Of a stretch of DNA of 41,343 nt, positions 17,848 through 24,615 are shown piece after piece. The DNA comes from a virus. The first letter of the stretch is position 1. Every line of letters starts with the position of its first letter. A program made the position numbers and the translations under genes. The stretch is taken from positions 1-41,343 of IMG/VR virus record IMGVR_UViG_3300021338_000067. One strand, 5' to 3'. The notes below the pieces were generated by a model. That model did no database searches and had not been told where the DNA came from. It saw only the letters and a program-made list of their open reading frames with translations.

Positions 17848-18486
17848 CTAAAGTGCGGTGATGCCAGCGGCTTCCAGCTGCGCAAGCGCAGTGGCCTTCT
17901 GCTGGTCAGTGATGTCGTCGGGAAACACGAGCCGGTCGGTGACGACCTCCGCGACCCGATGCAGAACCACGCATTCGGCGTCCTCGTCCGTGGCATCCGT
18001 ATCGTCGTAGAGCACGGCGGTGGCGATCTGGGAGCCGTCTTCGGCATCCAAATCGAGCGGCACGTACTTCTCACTACCGGTCTCGACCGTGATTACGAAA
18101 CGGTCGCCAGCTGCAAAATCGGCCACGCCGTCGGCAACGGTGAACGTCAGACCGCCCCCGGTGAACTCGGTCCCGACAACACCGGAGCCGACGTTCCGGC
18201 CCGCAGGGTCCTCGACGGTGAAGGTGCCAGCATCGGATGCCGGCTCGACAAACGTCAGCACGTAGTCGCCGGACTGCGCATCGGCGCCGACTGTGATGGC
18301 GCCGATCGTGCCGTTACCGGTGTTGCTCGCGCTTGCGAGCGCGGATGCCGTAGACAGCAGTATCTGCCCGAGCACTTGGTTGGCGATGCCGGTGTGGCCG
18401 GACGCCATCACACCGACGCGACGCGACCAGGTGCCGTTCGCCTCGCTGGCGATACAAGCACCCGGCCCCAGGGTTTCCGTTTCCAT
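17848..18486 (-). CDS. Head decoration protein (gpD-like) with inserted beta domain
   Basis: A 212-residue protein. The N-terminal (ANGTWSRRVGVMASG) and C-terminal (VLHRVAEVVTDRLVFPDD) segments fit the HDPD/gpD family, which is normally about 110-130 residues. Residues about 50-130 form an inserted beta domain (ITVGADAQSGDYVLTFVEP..., GLTFTVADGVADFAAGDRF). Similar inserts occur in decoration proteins of other phages. The protein stabilises the expanded capsid; the extra domain is probably surface exposed. It lies directly upstream of the capsid gene. Confidence 0.87.
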   Translation of the reverse strand: METETLGPGACIASEANGTWSRRVGVMASGHTGIANQVLGQILLSTASALASASNTGNGTIGAITVGADAQSGDYVLTFVEPASDAGTFTVEDPAGRNVGSGVVGTEFTGGGLTFTVADGVADFAAGDRFVITVETGSEKYVPLDLDAEDGSQIATAVLYDDTDATDEDAECVVLHRVAEVVTDRLVFPDDITDQQKATALAQLEAAGITAL

Positions 18487-18532
18487 GTCTGTTGCCTCTC
18501 AGATCAGGGTTGAATGAAGCCGCGCGGTCCGC

Positions 18533-18961
18533 CTAGTGGCGGGTGGACTCGGCGGGCTGCAGGGCGCTGTTCAGGCGGCCATAGATCGCCGTGGCATCCA
18601 GATCCTTGGCGATCGCCGCGGCCTGCGTGCCCTCGTCCCCGTCTGCATCCGGTCGGACGCCGGTGCCGCCAACCGCATCCATCGCGGTCGACAACGGTGA
18701 CTGCGTCGAGGCGGCTGCCTTCGGGCTCGTCTCCAGCAGCGCGACAGCCTCCGGCGCCTGCATGGGTGTCGAGAACGCCAAGTGTTGGGCCATCTCGGTC
18801 CGGCCCTCCGCCGCATCGGCAGTTAGGATCGCCTTGATCCGTTCACGCTCCGCATCGGCGCCAGCCTTCAGTCCCTCGGAATGTCCATCGGCGCGTGCGC
18901 GCGTCTGGGCCTCGGCGGACGGAGCCTGCCCCGTCGCCTTGTCGTCGTTGTCACCAGTCAT
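18533..18961 (-). CDS. Nested Nu3-like capsid scaffold
   Basis: An in-frame internal start in the protease gene: ATG at 18961 preceded by AAGGAGG with a 5-nt spacer, the strongest ribosome site in the head module. It would give a 142-residue acidic, Ala-rich, helical protein (MTGDNDDKATGQAPSAEAQ...) without the catalytic domain. This mirrors lambda C/Nu3, where the scaffold is the C-terminal part of the protease translated separately. The scaffold directs capsid assembly and is removed by the protease. Confidence 0.8.
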   Translation of the reverse strand: MTGDNDDKATGQAPSAEAQTRARADGHSEGLKAGADAERERIKAILTADAAEGRTEMAQHLAFSTPMQAPEAVALLETSPKAAASTQSPLSTAMDAVGGTGVRPDADGDEGTQAAAIAKDLDATAIYGRLNSALQPAESTRH

Positions 18962-19903
18962 GGAAACCTCCTTGGCTATGGTGATGAGCCGCGACGGGGC
19001 GGCACTCGCCCGGATGGCGAGGTTCGAAAGTTCGTTGGAGAAGGAGTTGACGCGATCGGCCAGCCCGGCATTCACGCCGGCCCGGCCGAGAAACACACCG
19101 GCTTCGGTGGCACGCACGGCGTCGACAGACACGTCGCGGAAACGGGCAACCGTGTCGCAGAACAGCGCGTACAGCGTGTCGATTTCAGCTTGCTTGTCTT
19201 CGCGTGCGGACTCCTTGAGTGGCTGGTAGCGATTGCCGTCAATCTTCTTGTCACCGGCATAGACAAACGTGATGGCGACACCCGCCTTGCCCAGCGCCTG
19301 GCTGTAGTCCATATGTGCGGTGACGACGCCAACGGAGCCGGTGTAACCGGTTCGGGCCACGGCCATTTCGCCGGCAGCACTGGCAAGCAGATACCCGGCG
19401 CTGGCAGCCAGCTCCGATGCGCAGCTGAAAATGGGCTTGTCGCCCCGCGCCGCGAAGATCTCCTCGGCACAATCGAAAGCGCCAGCCACTTCACCGCCGG
19501 GGGAATCGACCTCCAGCAGAATGAAGTCAACGCGGGAGTCCGCCAGCGCCGCCGACAGCATCCGTGAGATCGCCGCGTAACTCGTCAGGCCAGAGCTGTT
19601 CACATAGCTGCCCCGCTGCACCAGGGTGCCGATGATCGGGATGACCGCGATCCTGCCGATGAGCCAGTAGCCTTCGTCCGTGCGTTCACTCCGGCCCGTC
19701 AGCTGTTTCGCATGCGCAACCGGTGGGCGGGCGGCGGAAAGCAGCGGTGAGACACTGACCTGCTCGGCGACGCCCTCGGGCAATAGAAAGCCTTCCCGTT
19801 GGGCGAAGAACTGCAGGATGGCATTCGCCTTCGTCTGCTCGATCAGCAAGGGTGTATCGAATACACGGCTCGCAATCAGCGGGTACTGCAATGCCTCAGT
19901 CAT
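18533..19903 (-). CDS. S49-type prohead protease (gpC-like)
   Basis: A 456-residue protein. The SppA/ClpP fold spans about 80-300: IPIIGTLVQRGS, VDSPGGEVAG (133-142), the catalytic-serine motif AASAGY with Ser168, and a Lys pair at 219-220 in AGDKK. The C-terminal part from about 315 is an Ala/Glu/Asp-rich helical scaffold region. An internal start within the gene can give a separate scaffold. It matures the prohead. The ATG overlaps the portal stop. Confidence 0.92.
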   Translation of the reverse strand: MTEALQYPLIASRVFDTPLLIEQTKANAILQFFAQREGFLLPEGVAEQVSVSPLLSAARPPVAHAKQLTGRSERTDEGYWLIGRIAVIPIIGTLVQRGSYVNSSGLTSYAAISRMLSAALADSRVDFILLEVDSPGGEVAGAFDCAEEIFAARGDKPIFSCASELAASAGYLLASAAGEMAVARTGYTGSVGVVTAHMDYSQALGKAGVAITFVYAGDKKIDGNRYQPLKESAREDKQAEIDTLYALFCDTVARFRDVSVDAVRATEAGVFLGRAGVNAGLADRVNSFSNELSNLAIRASAAPSRLITIAKEVSMTGDNDDKATGQAPSAEAQTRARADGHSEGLKAGADAERERIKAILTADAAEGRTEMAQHLAFSTPMQAPEAVALLETSPKAAASTQSPLSTAMDAVGGTGVRPDADGDEGTQAAAIAKDLDATAIYGRLNSALQPAESTRH

Positions 19904-21546
19904 GCAGCACCCCCAAGAGCCTCGTTAGGAGCACCAGCGCCACCGTCATCCGGGTCAATCTTCGGACCCGAACTCGCGGCACGGCGCCCGACTTCCAGCG
20001 GCTGCGCCGGGTCGAGCTCCAGCTCCCGCATGCGCTTGAGTTCGTATGCGCGCTGCTCCAGGACTTCTTCCCAATCGTCGCCCTGCTCTGCGCACAATCG
20101 CTTCAGCGACGTGGTGTACATTCCGTACGCCAACCCGCCCGCCTGACGTTCCTTGAGCTCGTCGACGTGACCCTTCGGCGCACCAATCCACTCGCAGCCA
20201 CACCAGGCGGTCTTGGCTTCGATGAACCCCGGCGCGCCCGCCGGCATTTCGACGTCAGCGCGATCAAACGCCTCCTCCAGCCAGGCAGCATAGATCTGGG
20301 TCGCGTACTTGTTTGCGATGTGATGCCGACGACCGGCAAAGAAGCGCCACGCCTGATTCATGGCGACGCGCGCCGCGCTCATGTTCGTCTTCGAGTAGTC
20401 GCGTGAGACCTCCTCGTAGCTCATGTTGAATCCGGCCGCGAGATGGCGCAGCGACGCGGCTTCGAACTCGGCATAACTGGCGGTCGGATGCTCGGCAGCG
20501 AGCAGGCGGAATTTCTCGCCCGGCACCAAGTGAGGTACCCGCAAGCCATTCAGCGTGGCGTACCCGTTTTCCTGGTTGAAGGCGTTTTTTGCCTTCAGGT
20601 AGTCCTTCATCGGGCTCGTGGAGCCCCCAAGCGCGGCCGCGACGTCCTCCGTTGGCATCTCCGACTCGATGACCGCGGCGTACATTGCATTCGCGATCGC
20701 GGCCTCCAGGGCTGCGCGCTTGAACCGGCTGAGCACGCGCATCTCCGCCAGCACGGACACAAACCCGGGCTTTCCACGCGTCTGGCCCGGCTGTTCCTGC
20801 TCAAACACGTGGATCACGCGCCGGCGGCCCCACGGGGTGAATGCCGGGACGCGCTGCCAGCTGTACGCGTTCCGGCTGCCCATCAGCCCGACCTCGCTCG
20901 GGTGCGCCTGACGGATGTGATAGGCCTGCGCCACACCGTATTCGGCGAGCTCTACACCGCGACGCAACCGGTCGGTATCCGCGATGTCCCAGGGATTGCT
21001 CAACCGGTCCGGCTGAATCATCTGAATCGCAGTTGCGTACTTGTCCGGCCGGCGAGGCAACCACTCAATCGTCGCCAAAATCTCAGAGGACGACAGCATG
21101 TAGCTACGGTAGGCCTGCGCGAGTAGCCCCGCGAAATCCAGCCGGCGGGAAGCATCGCAGTAGTTGTCGATGTCGTTGGCATACAACCGCCAGCGCGCCT
21201 CAACGTGACGGCTCCACTCCTCCGCCCACTCGCGCGACAGACCCAGTGCCTTGTAGTCGGGCTTGCAGACCAGGCGCAGGCCCGTGCCGATGACGCGGTC
21301 GATCGCCGTCTGCACGGCGCCGGACGCAACACCGTTGTTGCGGACCTGCTCGCGTGTGCGGGCCGTGAGAGTCTCCCACTCCGGCAGAATTTCCATGTCA
21401 GGGCTGGATAGCCCCGGATTCCAGCTCGCCAGGTCGGGGTCCCGTCGATCAGCCGCGGCGTGGACGGAGCGTTCCAGCACCATGCGAGCAGGCTGCCCGT
21501 TCGGATGCAGGATCGGTAGCGAGTCCCGAACAGCTGGCAGGCTCAC
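19900..21546 (-). CDS. Portal protein (lambda gpB family)
   Basis: A 548-residue lambda-type portal (gpB is 533). It has the typical early segment (TARTREQVRNNGVASGAVQTAIDRVIGTGL), RVIHVFEQEQPGQTRG, and AGFNMSYEEVSRDYSKTNMSAAR, the last being highly characteristic of the family. It forms the dodecameric ring at the packaging vertex. The start codon is GTG in a GTGA overlap with gpW. Confidence 0.95.
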   Translation of the reverse strand: MSLPAVRDSLPILHPNGQPARMVLERSVHAAADRRDPDLASWNPGLSSPDMEILPEWETLTARTREQVRNNGVASGAVQTAIDRVIGTGLRLVCKPDYKALGLSREWAEEWSRHVEARWRLYANDIDNYCDASRRLDFAGLLAQAYRSYMLSSSEILATIEWLPRRPDKYATAIQMIQPDRLSNPWDIADTDRLRRGVELAEYGVAQAYHIRQAHPSEVGLMGSRNAYSWQRVPAFTPWGRRRVIHVFEQEQPGQTRGKPGFVSVLAEMRVLSRFKRAALEAAIANAMYAAVIESEMPTEDVAAALGGSTSPMKDYLKAKNAFNQENGYATLNGLRVPHLVPGEKFRLLAAEHPTASYAEFEAASLRHLAAGFNMSYEEVSRDYSKTNMSAARVAMNQAWRFFAGRRHHIANKYATQIYAAWLEEAFDRADVEMPAGAPGFIEAKTAWCGCEWIGAPKGHVDELKERQAGGLAYGMYTTSLKRLCAEQGDDWEEVLEQRAYELKRMRELELDPAQPLEVGRRAASSGPKIDPDDGGAGAPNEALGGAA

Positions 21547-21740
21547 AGCGGTACCCCGATCGGCCGCCGCCGACAGATCGCTGCGCCCACCTTGCGCTCC
21601 AGCCGCTCGATCTGCCGAGCGATGAATGCCAGGTCCGCCCGATCCAGCGTGCTGCCGTCTTCAAGCGTGACACGCTGCCCCTGCAGCACCTGTTGTTCAG
21701 CCAGGCGGTAGGCGGCAAGGCGTTCGGCGTCGGTACTCAT
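21543..21740 (-). CDS. Head-tail joining protein gpW
   Basis: A 65-residue protein (lambda gpW is 68). MSTDAERLAAYRLAEQQVLQGQRVTLEDGSTLDRADL fits the gpW fold (helix, short hairpin with dG.tl..adl, helix ending in QIERLERKV). It plugs the portal after packaging. In lambda the W gene follows terminase A directly; here 2.4 kb of cargo separates them, so gpW is now the first gene of the W-portal-tail block and needs its own promoter or readthrough. No good Shine-Dalgarno is seen at 21740; a TTG at 21752 is an alternative. Confidence 0.85.
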   Translation of the reverse strand: MSTDAERLAAYRLAEQQVLQGQRVTLEDGSTLDRADLAFIARQIERLERKVGAAICRRRPIGVPL

Positions 21741-21763
21741 GCCGCGCAGCAAAGCACGGCACT

Positions 21764-21793
21764 CGCGACATGCTTTACCGAAAACGTGTCGCG
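21764..21793. promoter_or_regulatory. Inverted repeat upstream of gpW
   Basis: CGCGACA (21764-21770) and TGTCGCG (21787-21793) are a perfect 7-bp inverted repeat with a 16-nt loop, 24 nt upstream of the gpW start. It lies in the 190-nt divergent gap between gpW and the plus-strand cargo gene. The dyad is a candidate activator site, for example for the Mor-like protein encoded just upstream, but nothing in the sequence links the two directly. Confidence 0.4.
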
Positions 21794-21930
21794 GCTGCCC
21801 TGAACCTACCGGTGGGCGGGTCTGGACCGCGACGCCGCCAAAATTTCATCTGACTTTCGGCCCGACTGGCGGCGCTTCCCTCCAGGCGAGATGCGCGGCC
21901 CTCTGATAAGAGGGGAAGGGTGAGTTAAAC

Positions 21931-22338
21931 ATGAGCGAACCAACCGCAGTTGCACTTGCGCTAATTGCTTTTTGCGCGCTGCTCGCGATGTCCGCCATAT
22001 GGCGCTTCAGCACTGTTGAAGATGTCATGAAAGTGCTCAGCGGCGTATCGGGGCTGATGGGCATCGTCGTAGGCGCAATCATCACGTACTACTTCACGAA
22101 CGAGAAAGTGGAGCAGGCTGAGAAGCGTGCAGCGACGCTGGAAACGTCGTTGACTTCCGCACAGACACAGCTGACCGCGCTAGCGGATGAACGGCAGGAA
22201 ATGAACAGGTTGGCAGCACTCGTCTCCAGTCAGGTCGCCGCGAATATTAACTGCGAGAATGCTTCCGACCCGCGATGCCATCTGCCCAACGAGATCATCA
22301 TCGCCCCGATTCATGCGGACGACGAGGACCCGGAATGA
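21931..22338 (+). CDS. Cargo membrane protein: two TM helices and coiled coil
   Basis: A 135-residue protein on the plus strand, against the head operon. Two hydrophobic helices (VALALIAFCALLAMSAIW and VLSGVSGLMGIVVGAIITYYF) are followed by a coiled coil (NEKVEQAEKRAATLETSLTS, then LTALADERQEMNRL) and a short C-terminus containing two Cys (NCENASDPRC). GGGAAGGG lies upstream of the ATG, and a small hairpin (CCCTCT/AGAGGG, 21899-21914) sits in the leader. Base composition is visibly less GC-rich than the structural genes. No family recognised; its stop overlaps the next start, so the two are translationally coupled. Confidence 0.78.
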   Translation: MSEPTAVALALIAFCALLAMSAIWRFSTVEDVMKVLSGVSGLMGIVVGAIITYYFTNEKVEQAEKRAATLETSLTSAQTQLTALADERQEMNRLAALVSSQVAANINCENASDPRCHLPNEIIIAPIHADDEDPE

Positions 22339-22562
22339 CAGTGGCGAAAAAGAAGACCAAGTATCAGTTCATCGGAACGGGCGCACTGGTCCAACTCATT
22401 GGCCTGATTCTGCTGTTTATCTTTCCGATCGGCACAATCGCAGGGGTGATACTTCTTGTGGTCGGCTCGCGTATGTCGCGCCGATTGCTGTGCGGGAACT
22501 GCGGCAACGGAGTCACCAAAGATTCAAAGATATGTCCGCACTGCAGCGCGCGCTTCGCATGA
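22335..22562 (+). CDS. Cargo membrane protein with C-terminal zinc ribbon
   Basis: A 75-residue protein in an ATGA overlap with the preceding cargo gene. A basic N-terminus (MTVAKKKTKYQF) leads to two closely spaced hydrophobic segments (GALVQLIGLILLFIF, GTIAGVILLVVGS), then a zinc ribbon CGNC...CPHC (C-x2-C-x11-C-x2-C). Such small membrane zinc-ribbon proteins occur in many genomes with no assigned function. Its coupling with a TM-coiled-coil protein suggests a membrane complex, possibly superinfection exclusion; this is inference. Confidence 0.75.
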   Translation: MTVAKKKTKYQFIGTGALVQLIGLILLFIFPIGTIAGVILLVVGSRMSRRLLCGNCGNGVTKDSKICPHCSARFA

Positions 22563-22574
22563 GCATATCGAGAA

Positions 22575-22622
22575 GGCCGCGAGCACCAGGCCGGCAGGAA
22601 AACCCGATTCGTGCACGCGGCC
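22575..22622. repeat. Inverted repeat between convergent cargo genes
   Basis: GGCCGCG (22575-22581) and CGCGGCC (22616-22622) form an inverted repeat with a 34-nt loop, in the 69-nt gap between the convergent cargo genes. No T-run follows on either strand, so terminator function is doubtful. Confidence 0.25.
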
Positions 22623-22631
22623 TGCCCTATC

Positions 22632-23447
22632 TCAAAATCCCAACGCTGCAGTAATCATGATTGCCCACCCATCGACGTTGTCGCGAGTCGTATAGTCTTC
22701 GGAGAGCAATCCCTCAGGCGGTACCGATCCTTCCTTCACGTCGTCAGCAAGGACCAACTGGTCGTTGTGTCGCATCCAACCGACACCGACATTGAGCGCG
22801 ACTTTGTTGTTGAAATTTTCGTCGCCGCGCCATCCACCGAAAAGCAATCCGACGATGTACCCCTTGATTCCGTCATCGATGTCGAAGAACCCGAGGAACG
22901 GTGAGCAGGTGATACCCCACGAACTGGTGTAGACAGCCGTCTCCGTGGTCGGCCCCCAACCAACCTTACTAGGCGTTCGCCAGCAATAAAAGTTGTAATG
23001 AACCTCAAATCCGAGAGCGGTTGTGGTCTCCGTACCATAGGCTTCCAGCGTGTCATCGGATCGAATGCGCGTGTCCTTGGAATCCTCAAGGACTTCCTCG
23101 TCATAGGTGAGCACAAAGAGCGCTGGCGCAAAATGGAATCCCTTCAGTGATTCCCCAGTGTCTGGGGTGTCGACTGACTGCGTGCCGATCTTCGGCTTTG
23201 GGGCGCCGGGCGGTTGCGTCGATGCCTCTCCAGTTGCTGCGACCGTCGTGTCTTCGGCCGTCGTTTCGGCGGGCGCCTCCTCGGCATTCGTTGCAGTGGT
23301 TGTCCCATCGTCTGTCGTTGCGGCCACAGGCGCAGCGTCCGTCATTGGAGGATCAGCAATCTCCTCTTCTGCGGCTGCGACAAACGACATCGAAGCCACC
23401 AGCATGACGACTGTGGGCCGCAAGCGGCCCCATCGTGAATTGAGCAT
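22632..23447 (-). CDS. Cargo outer-membrane-like beta-barrel protein
   Basis: A 271-residue protein starting at 23447. A signal peptide (RPTVVMLVASMSFVAAAEE) is followed by an Ala/Thr/Glu-rich linker (about 30-95) and a C-terminal half of alternating aromatic strands (FHFAPALFVLTYDEE, GFEVHYNFYCW, GYIVGLLFGGW, KVALNVGVGWM) ending in Phe, as outer-membrane barrels do. Two Cys may form a disulfide. No family recognised. Lower GC than the phage genes and its position inside the head operon mark it as cargo; it may alter the lysogen surface. Confidence 0.75.
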   Translation of the reverse strand: MLNSRWGRLRPTVVMLVASMSFVAAAEEEIADPPMTDAAPVAATTDDGTTTATNAEEAPAETTAEDTTVAATGEASTQPPGAPKPKIGTQSVDTPDTGESLKGFHFAPALFVLTYDEEVLEDSKDTRIRSDDTLEAYGTETTTALGFEVHYNFYCWRTPSKVGWGPTTETAVYTSSWGITCSPFLGFFDIDDGIKGYIVGLLFGGWRGDENFNNKVALNVGVGWMRHNDQLVLADDVKEGSVPPEGLLSEDYTTRDNVDGWAIMITAALGF

Positions 23448-23728
23448 TTCCCCACTCCCTGGAAAAAGTCGCCCATCGCGACACTTCACCATACGAAGTT
23501 TTCGGGAAAAACCGGACATCTAGCCCGCCCGGCGTGCGGATATGCATTCATGTTCCGGCAGCGTGTTCCACTGATTCGCCATGCGGCATGCCCAAGGAGT
23601 GGCTGAAGTTCCGGAATCCGCGGGTTCAACCAATTGAGGTTGATGCATTCAGTAATTTCGTTCTGCAGGCCCCTATCGGGCTGCCGGGCACCTGTGCCCG
23701 CCATGTGATCCAACTCAAGGAGTGCGAT

Positions 23729-24010
23729 ATGAATGTCATAGCAACGAAGGGCAAGGCCCTACCGCAGTACACGCTGTACTACGACGCAGACAAAAACCTC
23801 GCCGACCTTCCGCTTTCGGTGCAGCAATGTCTCGAAGCGATGGGAGAAGTGACGTTTCAGCGGACGCGAGACCTTACCGGGTGCATGGACACCCATAGCC
23901 GAACAGTTGTGGAGGCCATCCGAACTAAGGGCGCCTACCTGGAAAAGACTAGCGTGGACATCACCGTGTCGATCGTGCCAGTTGGGGGCGATCCCGGCCA
24001 GCAGCGTTAG
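23729..24010 (+). CDS. Small cargo protein of unknown function
   Basis: A 93-residue protein starting at 23729 with AAGGAG 7 nt upstream; the frame extends further 5' but without a comparable start. The sequence (MNVIATKGKALPQYTLYYDAD, LPLSVQQCLEAMGEVTFQR, then AYLEKTSVDITVSIVPVGGD) is mixed alpha/beta with two Cys. No family recognised. It forms a single-gene unit with a strong terminator downstream, the usual form of a moron. Confidence 0.7.
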   Translation: MNVIATKGKALPQYTLYYDADKNLADLPLSVQQCLEAMGEVTFQRTRDLTGCMDTHSRTVVEAIRTKGAYLEKTSVDITVSIVPVGGDPGQQR

Positions 24011-24089
24011 CGTATCTACCTCGGCAACTTCGGTTTGCCACCGCTGACCTCGGACGCCGTTCAAGGTCATGGTGTTCGCTGGGCACGAC

Positions 24090-24120
24090 CCCGCCGGCGC
24101 CATCGCCGGCGGGGTTCTTG
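24090..24120 (+). terminator. Intrinsic terminator of the cargo gene
   Basis: A perfect 11-bp stem, CCCCGCCGGCG / CGCCGGCGGGG (24090-24100 and 24105-24115), with loop CCAT and followed by TTCTT on the plus strand. It lies 80 nt downstream of the small cargo gene. The minus-strand side has no T-run, so it should not stop leftward late transcription. Confidence 0.8.
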
Positions 24121-24175
24121 ACGCTACCGCCAATCCACGACCGATACGCTCGCAACACAACGCTCGCCGGCGTGA

Positions 24176-24307
24176 TCAATCAGCGCGCCCACGGTTTCCG
24201 CCAGATGCATCGATCACGCTGGCGCCGATCAGCGCCAGCACGGACTCCCGATGCACGCCACCAATGACTCGGTCGCCAACGCGCACAACATTTGCACTTT
24301 CCGTCAC
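24176..24307 (-). CDS. Tiny ORF coupled to the Mor-like gene
   Basis: A 43-residue frame beginning with a GTG that overlaps the stop of the Mor-like gene (GTGA), the coupling used throughout this operon. The sequence (VTESANVVRVGDRVIGGVHRESVLALIGASVID) has a short beta pattern resembling an SH3-like strand pair. It ends before the cargo island. Family unknown; the coupling is the main support. Confidence 0.42.
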   Translation of the reverse strand: MTESANVVRVGDRVIGGVHRESVLALIGASVIDASGGNRGRAD

Positions 24308-24615
24308 GACTCACGCCGCTGACGAACGATCCGCTGAATTTGCCGGGCTGACAGACCGGTGCGTAGACGAATCACGCGCATGGCCACGGCGTGACCGTGC
24401 TGGCGCGACACGTCGGTGTACTCGGCTAGCAGGCGCGCATTGCGCTGCTGCGTGGAGCGCGTACAGCCAATATAGAGTCGGTCGCCCCCACACTCGTTGC
24501 TCAACTCCGCGTAGATCTGCTGGGCTACGCGGTCCGCGTCTTCGAGGGAGGCCCGCAAGGTCTTCATGACCACACGCCGCGTCAAGCGCCGGATGATGTC
24601 CTCCGACTCGGTCAC
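24304..24615 (-). CDS. Mor-like transcription activator
   Basis: A 103-residue protein. ECGGDRLYIGCTRSTQQRNARLLAEY followed by a C-terminal helix-turn-helix (LRTGLSARQIQRIVRQRR) fits the Mor/C activator family of Mu-like phages (typically a GG..lYiP segment, then HTH). Here the usual Pro of YIP is Gly. It starts with GTG overlapping the terminase stop. Mor proteins activate middle or late promoters, so it may switch on the downstream W-portal-tail block. The residues around the Tyr-Ile strand and HTH support the call. Confidence 0.68.
   Translation of the reverse strand: MTESEDIIRRLTRRVVMKTLRASLEDADRVAQQIYAELSNECGGDRLYIGCTRSTQQRNARLLAEYTDVSRQHGHAVAMRVIRLRTGLSARQIQRIVRQRRES

Noticed and set aside
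24219-24238. Hairpin CTGGCGC/GCGCCAG as a terminator
   Set aside because: It has no T-run on either strand and falls inside the tiny coupled ORF.
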